Origin: Algoriphagus machipongonensis
GTDB taxonomy: Bacteria; Bacteroidota; Bacteroidia; Cytophagales; Cyclobacteriaceae
DNA: 64,000 nt
Assembly (NCBI RefSeq): GCF_000166275.1
Contig: NZ_CM001023.1
Location: 4,508,501-4,572,500, forward strand
Direction of reading: 5' to 3'
The notes beneath the pieces were generated by a model. The model searched no databases and was not told the origin of the DNA. It worked only from the letters and a program-made list of their open reading frames with translations. Shown here piece by piece: positions 27,339 to 36,567 of this stretch. The translations under genes were made by a program, and so were the position numbers. How positions within the stretch are numbered: the first letter of the stretch is position 1; the number at the start of each line of letters is the position of its first letter.

Positions 27339-30300
27339 TCACTTAATATCATCGTATTGCTTCTTCAACTCATCAAAGGTTGATTTCAATTCATTAAAAC
27401 GCTCGTAGGCATCCTGCCCAGGCTTTTGATCAGATCTGCCGAGCATAGACCCCAAGTATCTTGCTTGATCTTGAAGCATGGGTTTCATGTAAGTCCCGTC
27501 TGGAGTGACTAATTGATAGTAAATTGACTCCAGCTGCTGCTTTTTCACATCTACATTTTTAGGAGAGTTTTCCTTTTCCAGTACCAATTCCAAGGCTTCC
27601 TTCTTTTTCTCAATCTCTACAATCAATTTTTCTATATCATCTCTAAAAGATTGAATCTCGAGAGAAAGCTTTTCTTGCTCTGCCACATCAGCATCCGAAA
27701 CCAAAGTGACTCTTGGATCCAACACCACGTCAAACTCCTGCTCCAACACCTGATCTCCTGACATTAATCTGGCTTTATATTTCCCTGTAGATACCAATGG
27801 ACCATTCCCCACATACGCTCTTTTAGGATCTTTATTCCAACCACCCTGGTGTCTCATATTCCAATCAAATTGATTAATCCCAGGCTTATTGGGAAGTCCT
27901 TTGGAAGCAGGTGCTTCGGTAAATTCAGTAGACATGTTTCTGGTGGTATCTGTCTCCGGTTCTTTTGGCCCATCAGCGATGTAGGAGTGAACTACTTCAC
28001 CTTTTTCATTCAGTATTTCTAAGCGAAGGTTTTCCTGCTTTTCAGCTAAATAATAATTAAGATTTGCTCCTGCTCGAGGGTATTCAGGTCCATTAGTTTC
28101 ACTTCTTGCATAAAGGAAATTTCGAATAGCAGGCTTGGTATCAAAAAACACCAGCTTTCGATCTCCAATGGAAGGGATTTCTCTCAGGCTAAGTAAATTA
28201 TCTAAAATCCAGAAACCTCTTCCCATGGTAGACATTACCAAATCATCTTCATGTATCTTAATATCTGTGATTGGGGTAACTGGTAAATTACTCTTAAAAG
28301 CAGTCCAGCTTTGTCCATCATTCATAGAAATAAATAAACCAAACTGCGTTCCTGCATATAACACACCCTCTTTCTTTGGATCTTCTCTCACAACTAATGT
28401 TGGGAAATCCTCTGGAATACCATTTTCACTTGTGGTCAACAAAGTCCAAGTTTGACCATAATCCTCCGTCTTATAAATGTAAGGTTTCTCATCGCCTAAA
28501 AGATATCTAAGAACAGCTACATAAGCTTTTGCTGGATCATGGGGCGATGGCTCTACTGCATCTACACGGCCTCCTTTTGGCATATTAGGCGTTACATCCT
28601 CCCAAGTTTCGCCTCCATCTTTGGTCACATGGACTGGACCATCATTAGCACCTACCCAAATCAATCCAGCCTGAATAGGTGATTCCCGAATAGAATAAAT
28701 CGTGCTGTAGTATTCCTCTCCTGTCACATCCCGAGTAATAGGGGAACCCGATGCCATTTGATTTTCCGGGTCAAATGCAGTTAAATCAGGTGAAATAATT
28801 TCCCAAGTTTTCCCATCGTCTGTAGTTTTATGAACATACTGTGAAGTATGGTAGACCATATTTGGGTTGTGTGGAGAAACATGAACAGGCGCTACACGCT
28901 GAAATCTAAATTTCAGATCTTTCGGATTATGTCCGTAAATATTTGTTGCCCCTACATAATACTGCAACTCTTGACCAGACCTTTTATCATATACACCAAA
29001 CCTACCCTTACAATTTGTGTAAACTATATGAGGCTCGCCCGGCTTTGGAACAGCAGGTCCTGTTTCGCATCCTCCCACATTAATGATGTAGGAATTGCTC
29101 CCTGACTGGACGCTGGCCGGTGGCATACTTGGAACTGCAATTGCGCTATAATTATCCTGCTGACCTGAATACAAGTAGTAAGGATATTGATCATCTACTT
29201 CCACTGAATACAACTCAGCTGTAGGCTGGTTAAACTGAGTAGACCAGCTTTCACCAGAATTTAGAGTCACATTAGCTCCTCCATCATTTGATTGTATCCA
29301 GATGGTGGTATCATTTGGGTTAATCCAGATGTCGTGATTATCTCCATGGGGAGTAGAGAGAGACTTCCAGGACTTTCCACCATCATAGGATCGCAAAAAG
29401 CGCAAGGAATTGTTGTACACTGTGTTCGCATCCTTTGGATTTGCTTCAATATTCGTGTAGTAAAATGGTCTATTGGTCAAATTGGAATTATCAGAAACGA
29501 ACTCCCAGCTTTCTCCACGATCTGAAGACCGATAAAGACCTCCTTGATCATCTGAAGCCTCAATGTTAGCATAAACGACATTTGGATCAGCTGGAGAAAC
29601 AGCAAAGTCAATCTTCCCTGTCAACCCTGTTGGCAATCCATTACTTAATTTATTCCATGTTTTTCCCGCATCGGTAGACTTATATACTCCGCCCTCGGAA
29701 GCACCAGAAATAATCGTCCAAGGCTTTCTTTCTCCACGCCAAGCACCTGCATAGATGGTATTCGGATCATCTGGAGCGAGCTCTAAATCAGAAACCCCGA
29801 CACTGTCTGAGTGGTAAAAAACTTTTTCCCAAGAAGCTCCACCATCTGTGGTTTTAAATACTCCTCTTTCTTCATTTTTAGAAAAAGCCTGACCAATTGC
29901 CGCGACATAAACTATGTCTGGATTATCGGGGTGAATTTCTACAGCACCGATCTGCCCTGCTTTTTTAAGTCCAATAAACTCCCAAGTCTTTCCCTCATCC
30001 GTTGACTTGTACATTCCTTTACCTGTGATCACATTGGAGCGAAGCCCATCTGATCCAGTACCTACATAGATAATTTCAGGTTGATTTTGATAAACAGAAA
30101 TAGCTCCTATTGATGGAGTTGAAAAGTATCCATCAGAGATGTTCTCCCATGACATCCCAAAGTCTTTGGTTTTCCAGACTCCTCCACCGGTTGCTCCCAT
30201 ATAAAAAAGTGAGGGTTTGGTAGCTACTCCAGCGACGGCTGTCACACGACCTCCTCGCAGCGGTCCTACATTTCGAAATTTATAAGACTCTAGAAGTGTG

Positions 30301-30371
30301 GGAAGATCTTGGGAAAACCCAGAAAATCCCAAAACAAGTATGAAGGCGGTGGAAAGAAGCTTCTTCAGCAT
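27339..30371 (-). CDS. Secreted BNR/Asp-box repeat protein (VPS10/sortilin-like propeller)
   Basis: Large exported beta-propeller protein. The signal peptide is MLKKLLSTAFILVLGFSGFSQ; I start at this ATG (30371), since the 24 codons upstream in frame do not look like a signal sequence. Asp-box motifs S/T-x-D-x-G-x-T/S-W recur throughout: STDEGKTWEF, TTDGGASWEK, STDAGKTWNK, SSDRGESWEF, TTDDGKTWEI and TKDGGETWED among others, marking two consecutive propellers. A helical, charged C-terminal part (about 900-1010) follows. Homologues are annotated as glycosyl hydrolases, but no sialidase active-site residues are apparent, so enzymatic activity is unproven. 1010 residues. Confidence 0.88.
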   Translation of the reverse strand: MLKKLLSTAFILVLGFSGFSQDLPTLLESYKFRNVGPLRGGRVTAVAGVATKPSLFYMGATGGGVWKTKDFGMSWENISDGYFSTPSIGAISVYQNQPEIIYVGTGSDGLRSNVITGKGMYKSTDEGKTWEFIGLKKAGQIGAVEIHPDNPDIVYVAAIGQAFSKNEERGVFKTTDGGASWEKVFYHSDSVGVSDLELAPDDPNTIYAGAWRGERKPWTIISGASEGGVYKSTDAGKTWNKLSNGLPTGLTGKIDFAVSPADPNVVYANIEASDDQGGLYRSSDRGESWEFVSDNSNLTNRPFYYTNIEANPKDANTVYNNSLRFLRSYDGGKSWKSLSTPHGDNHDIWINPNDTTIWIQSNDGGANVTLNSGESWSTQFNQPTAELYSVEVDDQYPYYLYSGQQDNYSAIAVPSMPPASVQSGSNSYIINVGGCETGPAVPKPGEPHIVYTNCKGRFGVYDKRSGQELQYYVGATNIYGHNPKDLKFRFQRVAPVHVSPHNPNMVYHTSQYVHKTTDDGKTWEIISPDLTAFDPENQMASGSPITRDVTGEEYYSTIYSIRESPIQAGLIWVGANDGPVHVTKDGGETWEDVTPNMPKGGRVDAVEPSPHDPAKAYVAVLRYLLGDEKPYIYKTEDYGQTWTLLTTSENGIPEDFPTLVVREDPKKEGVLYAGTQFGLFISMNDGQSWTAFKSNLPVTPITDIKIHEDDLVMSTMGRGFWILDNLLSLREIPSIGDRKLVFFDTKPAIRNFLYARSETNGPEYPRAGANLNYYLAEKQENLRLEILNEKGEVVHSYIADGPKEPETDTTRNMSTEFTEAPASKGLPNKPGINQFDWNMRHQGGWNKDPKRAYVGNGPLVSTGKYKARLMSGDQVLEQEFDVVLDPRVTLVSDADVAEQEKLSLEIQSFRDDIEKLIVEIEKKKEALELVLEKENSPKNVDVKKQQLESIYYQLVTPDGTYMKPMLQDQARYLGSMLGRSDQKPGQDAYERFNELKSTFDELKKQYDDIK

Positions 30372-30555
30372 ATGAAATAAATAAGGTATCGATTGACGAA
30401 ATAGCCATAAAGATACAGTATTAAGAAATTTGAGAATTGCCATCCAAATAATTGTTTCACCATACCCAAAAGTCTTAAAGCTTTAATATTCTTTTTGTTA
30501 AGAAGAAAAACAAAGGATACTTTAGAATAGAAATGCTTCTTCAACACCCTTACCC

Positions 30556-32349
30556 ATGATAACTCTAATTAGAAATGCCACTTTAATACTTTGCCTTGCT
30601 ACTTTTTTGATTCCTCAGGCAATGGCCCAAAAGACCATACCTTCTCTTTTTATTACTCAAAAGCCTAAAACATCCGATCCCTTTTTAAAGGAGATTCATG
30701 GCGAGTTCTTGAAGGTTGCAGATGATATTTCAGAGTTACCTGCCCCAGCTAGACAGATGACTGGCAGGAGGCTTTTAAGCATTAGCAGAGCCTATTTGAA
30801 GCGAATTTCCTATTTGGCTTACGCCTATCAGCTGACTGGAGATGAAAAATATCTCAGAGCAACAGAAAAGTATCTTTTAGCGGCGGCGGCGTTCGAAGAT
30901 TGGAACCCCTCCCATTTTCTCGATGTAGCAGAAATGACGATGGCTATGGGGATAGGATACGATTGGGTGCATGCTGACCTTTCACCCGAGTCATCAAAAA
31001 TAATTAGAGAAGCCATTCTTGAAAAAGGGTTGAAACCTTCAATGGCGGAAGATTATTGGTGGATTACGACTACTAACAATTGGAACCAGGTTTGCCATGC
31101 TTCCTTGGCAATAGGCGCTTGGGCAATTGAGGAATTCTACCCAGAAATCTCCTCTGAAATTGTGGCTAGATCTAAGGAAAAAATTCGGATTCCTGAAGCC
31201 CAATACAACCCTGATGGGGTTTATCCAGAAGGGACTTCCTATTGGGAGTACGGCACCACGTTTCATGTACTTTTTCTAGACGCTTTTGAGAAAAAATTTC
31301 CTGATGTATCCGTTCCTGTTTCTGATGGTTTTCTAAATACCGGCAATTACTTTCTCCATGCACATGGGCCCACAGGAAGCTTTAATTATTCAGATTCCCG
31401 CCAAAATCAGGTGATGTCTGCAGGTATGTTTTGGTTTGCCTCTAAAACAAGTAATCCTAGTCTCTTAACGGACCAAGTACCTTTTTTACAAAAATTTGTA
31501 GATCAGGAAAAGCAGTTGAACCCAGAAAATAATGGGGATAGGTTTTTTGCCTTTCTATTGATCTGGCTTTCGGAAATGGAACTGGACAATATCCCTCAAC
31601 CAGATCAACTTTCCTGGTCTGGAAGAGGCGAAAACCCCGTAAGCTTCCAGCGAAGTAGCTGGGATAAAAATGCCATTTATCTAGGCACCAAAGCAGGATC
31701 TCCTGAGGTAAGCCATGGCCATATGGATGTAGGAAGTTTTGTCATGGATGCCAATGGAGTACGATGGGCTATAGATCTAGGAATGAATAATTATAATTCT
31801 TTGGAATCGCAGGGAGTTAATATTTGGGATGGGAAACAGGACGGCGAACGATGGTCTGTATTTCGATACACAAACTACGCCCATAATACACTTTTGGTAG
31901 ACAGTGCTTTGCAGGATATCCATGGAAAAGGAGAGATTATCAAAGTTAAGGATCGAAAAAAAATAAAATCGACTCGCGTGGACATCAGTTCTGTCTATTC
32001 TGAACAGTTAAAAAGTGCCATTAGGACAAACCTTATCCGAAAAAACAAAGAAGTCAGGATCATCGATCAAGTTCAAAATAATGAAGCCAATTCAACTATC
32101 CGATGGGCGATGATGACTTATGATTCTATTGAAATGCTGCAGGACAATGAATGTATCATTTCTCAAAATGGAGAAAAATTAAGGCTAAGGATTGTCTCTC
32201 CAAAAAACAGCACGCTCAAACAATATCCTGTCGACCCAACGGCTGCAGGCGAGGAAAAAAATGAGGGTTTGGTATTGCTTGGTTTTGAAACTGAATTGGC
32301 CCCTAAACAAAAACAAAAATTAGAAGTAAGGCTAATTCCAATCAATTGA
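30556..32349 (+). CDS. Heparinase II/III family protein (polysaccharide lyase-like)
   Basis: Exported lyase-like protein expected to cleave uronate-containing polysaccharide by beta-elimination. The signal peptide ends at PQAMAQ (about residue 25). The N-terminal alpha/alpha toroid holds TTNNWNQVCHASLAIGAWAIEE, the typical Asn-containing substrate site, and EGTSYWEYGTTFHVLFLDA; the C-terminal beta-sandwich begins near residue 360 with the heparinase signature SHGHMDVGSFVMDANGVRWAIDLG (split here: SHGHMDVGSF and RWAIDLGMNNY). Length 597. PL12/15/17-type substrates (heparin-like, alginate) cannot be separated. Its stop overlaps the convergent methyltransferase gene by 8 bases. Confidence 0.88.
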   Translation: MITLIRNATLILCLATFLIPQAMAQKTIPSLFITQKPKTSDPFLKEIHGEFLKVADDISELPAPARQMTGRRLLSISRAYLKRISYLAYAYQLTGDEKYLRATEKYLLAAAAFEDWNPSHFLDVAEMTMAMGIGYDWVHADLSPESSKIIREAILEKGLKPSMAEDYWWITTTNNWNQVCHASLAIGAWAIEEFYPEISSEIVARSKEKIRIPEAQYNPDGVYPEGTSYWEYGTTFHVLFLDAFEKKFPDVSVPVSDGFLNTGNYFLHAHGPTGSFNYSDSRQNQVMSAGMFWFASKTSNPSLLTDQVPFLQKFVDQEKQLNPENNGDRFFAFLLIWLSEMELDNIPQPDQLSWSGRGENPVSFQRSSWDKNAIYLGTKAGSPEVSHGHMDVGSFVMDANGVRWAIDLGMNNYNSLESQGVNIWDGKQDGERWSVFRYTNYAHNTLLVDSALQDIHGKGEIIKVKDRKKIKSTRVDISSVYSEQLKSAIRTNLIRKNKEVRIIDQVQNNEANSTIRWAMMTYDSIEMLQDNECIISQNGEKLRLRIVSPKNSTLKQYPVDPTAAGEEKNEGLVLLGFETELAPKQKQKLEVRLIPIN

Positions 32350-33043
32350 CCTTTTCGAACACTAAAAAGTGTTGGATTTTTAAAAACTTCCCGTTTTCCA
32401 CCAATCGAAAACCATTATCCTCCAGTTCCTTCTTCGCTTGTCTTTCCGTCATTTTATGAAGTGGCTTGATGGGTATCGTAGGGTCTTCTCCCCGGTACTC
32501 CAAAAGGATAATTTTTCCATTTGGTTTCAAAGATTTCCAGATGGCTTGAAGCATCTCTTTTGGATAGGATAGTTCATGATAGACATCCACCATAATGGCT
32601 AGATCAATGGAGTTCAAGGGTAAATTTGGACCTTTTTCACCTCCTTTTATGGCCTCCACATTTTCAAATCCCAAGTCCGAACTTTTATCATTTAAATATT
32701 TTACTGCAGCCTCTTGAATATCTACAGCGTATACTTTCCCCTTTGGAACTTTTGGAGCGATTCGAAAAGTGTAATATCCTGATCCTGCCCCAATATCTGC
32801 CACCACACTGGAAGAATTAATCGGAAGCTTTTCAATCGCCAATGAAACATTCTCTTCCTCCTCTCTAGTATCTCGTTCCAGCCAATTTTTCCCAGCAAAG
32901 CCCATTACTTGAGAAATTTCTCTTCCCATAAAATACTTTCCCGTTCCATCCCGGCTTGGGTTTTTGAAGGTATATGTATCCTTTTGAGCTTGGCAAGAGA
33001 TAAAAATGCCGCAGGCAAAAACAAAACTTAGTAAATATCTCAT
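32342..33043 (-). CDS. Class I SAM-dependent methyltransferase with export signal
   Basis: The core has the Rossmann SAM motif VVADIGAGSGYYTFRIAP (about residues 85-102), the acidic VYAVDIQ, and IDLAIMVDVYHEL, as in UbiE-type methyltransferases. Oddly the ATG at 33043 gives a lipoprotein-like signal peptide, MRYLLSFVFACGIFISCQAQ, with Cys17 as a possible lipidation site. The open frame extends 16 codons further, but that extension is basic and not conserved-looking, so I prefer 33043 (233 residues). A methyltransferase outside the cytoplasm would lack SAM. Either the signal is real and the protein has another role, or a shorter start is used. Confidence 0.85.
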   Translation of the reverse strand: MRYLLSFVFACGIFISCQAQKDTYTFKNPSRDGTGKYFMGREISQVMGFAGKNWLERDTREEEENVSLAIEKLPINSSSVVADIGAGSGYYTFRIAPKVPKGKVYAVDIQEAAVKYLNDKSSDLGFENVEAIKGGEKGPNLPLNSIDLAIMVDVYHELSYPKEMLQAIWKSLKPNGKIILLEYRGEDPTIPIKPLHKMTERQAKKELEDNGFRLVENGKFLKIQHFLVFEKVN

Positions 33044-33247
33044 GAGGGATTTTTTTTTATACAACCGAATAATGGACGCACAGGTTTTCAAATAAATTGA
33101 TTTCAGCTCCTAGGGCATTTTCGAAAGAAGGTTATTCAGGTCTTTTTAAAAAAATTTCAAATCATGATAGGGGTAAAATGGCTTTGACTTGTCTTATATA
33201 AAAACCCAATCAAACTATTATCTTGCAGGAACAGCTAATATGCCTCC

Positions 33248-33829
33248 ATGCAATTAACGGATCAAATGATTTTTCAGTCGATTAAATCAGGTGATGAAAA
33301 AGCACTGGAGATGTTATTTAAAGAATATTATCAACCCTTATGTCGCTACGCCAACTCCTACCTCCCAGATCCTGATGAGGCTGAGGAAGTCGTACAGAGC
33401 TGTTTTATCAAGTTTTGGGAAAAGCGTGAAAAAATTGACATCCAGAGCTCTGTCAAATCCTACCTGTATCAAATCATTCGAAATGCCTGTCTGAATGAAA
33501 TTAAACACCAGAGAGTCAAAAGGAATTACAGTGAAATGGTGATTCAAAAAGGGGAGGATTTTAGCGGGGCATCTGATGAGAAAACGATCCATGATGAATT
33601 GGAGGATAAAATCAGAAATGCCATCCAGAAATTACCCCAGCAATGCAGGGTCATTTTCACAATGAGTAGGTTTGAGGAATTGAAATACCAGGAAATAGCT
33701 GATCAGTTAAATATTTCCATTAAAACTGTGGAAAATCAAATGGGAAAAGCTTTGAAGATGATGCGTATTCAATTGCAGGAATACCTTCCATTTATCATCT
33801 TATTTATTCAGTTTTTAACAGAAAAATGA
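33248..33829 (+). CDS. RNA polymerase ECF sigma factor (FecI-like, Bacteroidota type)
   Basis: Alternative sigma factor that directs RNA polymerase to a small regulon, held inactive by the FecR-like gene that follows. Region 2 spans about residues 20-90 (EEVVQSCFIKFWEKREKI, SVKSYLYQIIRNACLNEIKHQ), and region 4 about 118-172 with the helix-turn-helix YQEIADQLNISIKTVENQMGKALK. Length 193 and architecture match the ECF group paired with FecR/SusC-type systems. Its stop overlaps the FecR ATG (ATGA), so both are translated together. Confidence 0.96.
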   Translation: MQLTDQMIFQSIKSGDEKALEMLFKEYYQPLCRYANSYLPDPDEAEEVVQSCFIKFWEKREKIDIQSSVKSYLYQIIRNACLNEIKHQRVKRNYSEMVIQKGEDFSGASDEKTIHDELEDKIRNAIQKLPQQCRVIFTMSRFEELKYQEIADQLNISIKTVENQMGKALKMMRIQLQEYLPFIILFIQFLTEK

Positions 33830-34800
33830 GAGATCAGGAAGAACTAAATATCGACAATCTAATCGCCAAATACATTGTAGGTGAGATCAGTCCTTCTGAA
33901 GAGAAAGAGCTGATGGACTGGTGTGCTCAATCTCCACAGAACCAAAAAACTCTGGATGATGAATTGTTGATTTTTAAAAGAGCTAACCTACCAAGTCAAC
34001 AAAAATTTGATTCCGAAAAGGCTTGGCAGAAAATCCAACCGCAGATCCAAAAACCAAAAGCTGGAAAATCAGTCCTATTTCCAATATGGAGAATCGCAGC
34101 GGGCTTTGCCTTAATTGCAGCAATTTCTATTCTCATCTACCAGCAAATCAATGCTCCAAAAGAATTTGAGTATCTCAGTGCGAGTAATGTAGAAACCCAA
34201 GTCTTGCCTGATAATACCAGCATCTCACTAAATCGGGATTCGGAAGTTCAAGTGGCCTACAATGAGAGAAAGAAAACTGGCTTAATCAAGCTTAGCGGTG
34301 AATCTCTTATCACTATCCCTGAGACCAAAAAAGTTACTTGGCAAGTACAGGTAGACCAGCTTTTAATAGAAGATATAGGAACAGTATTTAATGTAAAAGC
34401 GTATCCCGACAGCCCAATTGTGGAAGTTTCAGTGCTCGAAGGATTGGTGAAAATGTATTTACCCAATCAAGAGGGCATAGAACTAAGTGCAGGTGAAAAA
34501 GGGATCTTTGATAAAAGCGACAATACATTTTCTAAAACCATCTCTGATCAAAATGTGGTTGCTTATGCCTCACGATCTTTCTCCTATAATAATGATGATT
34601 TGACTACTGTCATCAGCCAACTTAGTGAGGTTTATCAAAAAGATATTCGTCTGGAAGGGCCGATAGGAAATTGTAGGCTAACAGTGAATTTTGAAGAAGA
34701 GGAATTGAATACGATATTGATGATTATTTCCGAAACTTTAAATTTGGAACTTCAACAAGAAGGGGACGAATTCCTACTTTCAGGCACGGGTTGCAATTAA
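33826..34800 (+). CDS. FecR-family anti-sigma factor
   Basis: Inner-membrane regulator that binds the adjacent ECF sigma factor and receives a signal from an outer-membrane partner in the periplasm. The N-terminal cytoplasmic part (1-84) contains the IVGEISPSEEKELMDWC motif typical of FecR-like proteins; one membrane helix lies at about 85-105; the FecR periplasmic domain is at about 120-215 (LPDNTSISLNRDSEVQVAY), and a C-terminal DUF4974/STN-like domain at about 250-320. Length 324 is standard. The next gene, starting 9 bases on, carries the matching STN domain. Confidence 0.95.
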   Translation: MRDQEELNIDNLIAKYIVGEISPSEEKELMDWCAQSPQNQKTLDDELLIFKRANLPSQQKFDSEKAWQKIQPQIQKPKAGKSVLFPIWRIAAGFALIAAISILIYQQINAPKEFEYLSASNVETQVLPDNTSISLNRDSEVQVAYNERKKTGLIKLSGESLITIPETKKVTWQVQVDQLLIEDIGTVFNVKAYPDSPIVEVSVLEGLVKMYLPNQEGIELSAGEKGIFDKSDNTFSKTISDQNVVAYASRSFSYNNDDLTTVISQLSEVYQKDIRLEGPIGNCRLTVNFEEEELNTILMIISETLNLELQQEGDEFLLSGTGCN

Positions 34801-34809
34801 TTTTTTAAG

Positions 34810-36489
34810 ATGAAAAATGTTTTAACAAGGTACCTTTTTCCGGTATTCTTTTTTCTGGGATTTAGCCAAGCTGCTTTCTCCCAGCAGAATTCTTTACTTG
34901 AAAAAAACATCAGCATATCCGCTGAAAACGAACCCTTAGAACAGTTTTTAAATCGCCTTTCCAAAGAAATAGGTGGTGTGTTTTCCTATAGCCCTTCAGC
35001 ATTGGATGTTTCATTGGATGTTTCTAAAAACTATGAAAACAACTCTTGTCGAGAGGTTTTAGAGGATGTCTTTAATGGGGAAGTAAATTACAAACAACGA
35101 GGTAATTACATTATTCTAACTCCAGCTCCATCCACAGACAAGGAAATCACTATCAGCGGCTATTTGGTGGATGAACAATCCGGAAATCGAATCAAAAATG
35201 CCACAGTTTATAACCCGATTACCCTGCAATCTTCCACCACGGATGAATTTGGTTTTTTTGAGTTTCAGATAAAAAATCCTGCAGAAGAAAACTTCCAATT
35301 GGTCATAAATAAAAAAGACTATGCAGATACCCTGATAGTGGATAATCAGAAATCCAGATTCAAGAAAATCTTCTTGAAAGCTGAGGGAGAAAATGTTGCC
35401 CCGATAGTTCAGAGCCTTACTGAACCCATGAAGAACTTCTGGATATGGACCAAAAACTCTGTGGGCTTCACCAACCTTGAAAACGTCCCTGATACGCTTG
35501 AAAGGGGCTTTCAGATGTCATTTGTTCCTTTCCTTGGAACCAATAGAAAGCTTTCAGGTTCTGTAGTTAATAACTTCTCCCTAAATATTTTAGGTGGTTT
35601 TTCCGGAGGCACAAACAAAGCAGAAATAGGTGGACTTTTTAACATCAACAGAAGAAATACGCAATATTTTCAAGTAGCAGGGTTATTCAATCAAGTGGGA
35701 GGAACTGTACGAGGATTGCAAATTGCCGGGCTTACCAATATAAATTTAGACACAGTCAGAGGAGTACAGTTTGCTGGAGTTTCGAACTTTAGCTCAGGGC
35801 CAGTGAAGGGATGGCAAACCGCAGGAGTTCTAAACATTTCTACTTCAGACATGGATGGATTACAACTAGCAGGAGTAGCAAATTACACGCATCATGATGT
35901 CCGAGGCGCCCAAATAAGCCCTGTCTTAAACATCGCTAGGAATGTCAAAGGCATGCAACTTGGCCTATTTAATTATTCAGATAGTATCTCTGGTACTCCT
36001 ATTGGACTGATCAGTTTTGTAAGGAAAGGATACCATAAAGTCGAACTGTCAGCAGATGAGATTTTACCTTTAAATGTATCCCTTAGAACAGGTACAAGGG
36101 GATTCTACACCATGCTTTTTGCTGGAATGAGACCTGAAAAAGCAGACTCAGTTACCTGGGCTTTTGGCTACGGGATAGGTAGCTCGCCAAGACTTGCCAA
36201 TAAGCTTTTCCTGAATGTGGAGCTAAGTTCGCAACAACTCATCAAAGGAAATATTCAGGCTTTAAACTTAATCAACAGGGGATTCATTGGCCTGGATTAT
36301 CAGTTGGCCAAGGGGATTGGAGTTTTTGCAGGGCCAAGCATCAATTTGAGGGTATACGATAATTCTTTTACAGATCATCCGGAATTATTCACTTACTCAT
36401 CGCCCAAAATCATCTCAGAAGAAGATTATACAGATGGTTTCAAAAGTCAATTATGGTGGGGCTGGAGAGCAGGAATACGCTTTTTCTAA
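34810..36489 (+). CDS. STN-domain protein with carboxypeptidase-regulatory-like domain and LA_2272-type surface repeats
   Basis: Predicted exported outer-membrane or surface protein. Order of parts: signal peptide (1-25), STN domain (about 33-104, ISAENEPLEQFLNRLS to YIILTPAP), carboxypeptidase-regulatory-like domain (112-190), then a beta-strand domain containing six 16-residue GxQxAGLxN repeats (286-380) and a conserved C-terminal end SQLWWGWRAGIRFF that could be a membrane strand. STN domains normally precede a TonB receptor barrel and talk to FecR; here the barrel is replaced by LA_2272 repeats. Following sigma/anti-sigma genes by 9 bases, it is a good candidate for the sensor of that pair. 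The ligand is unknown. Confidence 0.82.
   Translation: MKNVLTRYLFPVFFFLGFSQAAFSQQNSLLEKNISISAENEPLEQFLNRLSKEIGGVFSYSPSALDVSLDVSKNYENNSCREVLEDVFNGEVNYKQRGNYIILTPAPSTDKEITISGYLVDEQSGNRIKNATVYNPITLQSSTTDEFGFFEFQIKNPAEENFQLVINKKDYADTLIVDNQKSRFKKIFLKAEGENVAPIVQSLTEPMKNFWIWTKNSVGFTNLENVPDTLERGFQMSFVPFLGTNRKLSGSVVNNFSLNILGGFSGGTNKAEIGGLFNINRRNTQYFQVAGLFNQVGGTVRGLQIAGLTNINLDTVRGVQFAGVSNFSSGPVKGWQTAGVLNISTSDMDGLQLAGVANYTHHDVRGAQISPVLNIARNVKGMQLGLFNYSDSISGTPIGLISFVRKGYHKVELSADEILPLNVSLRTGTRGFYTMLFAGMRPEKADSVTWAFGYGIGSSPRLANKLFLNVELSSQQLIKGNIQALNLINRGFIGLDYQLAKGIGVFAGPSINLRVYDNSFTDHPELFTYSSPKIISEEDYTDGFKSQLWWGWRAGIRFF
35665..35949 (+). repeat. Six in-frame 48-bp repeats (16-residue GxQxAGLxN unit)
   Basis: Residues 286-380 split into 16-residue units starting YFQVAGLFNQ, GLQIAGLTN, GVQFAGVSN, GWQTAGVLN, GLQLAGVAN and GAQISPVLN (the last shorter). 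The pattern G-x-Q-x-A-G-x-x-N recurs at a fixed spacing. The same unit appears in the next gene. Confidence 0.9.
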
Positions 36490-36567
36490 AAATTTTAATT
36501 TTTTTCAATTTTTCATAGGGGTCGTTTGAATTTCGATTGTCTTAGAATCGAAATCTAATCCAAGACT

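Noticed and set aside
33189..33226. Promoter for the ECF sigma gene (TTG and TATCTTGC)
   Set aside because: The -7-like box has a mismatch and the spacing of about 27 bases is too long for the Bacteroidota consensus.
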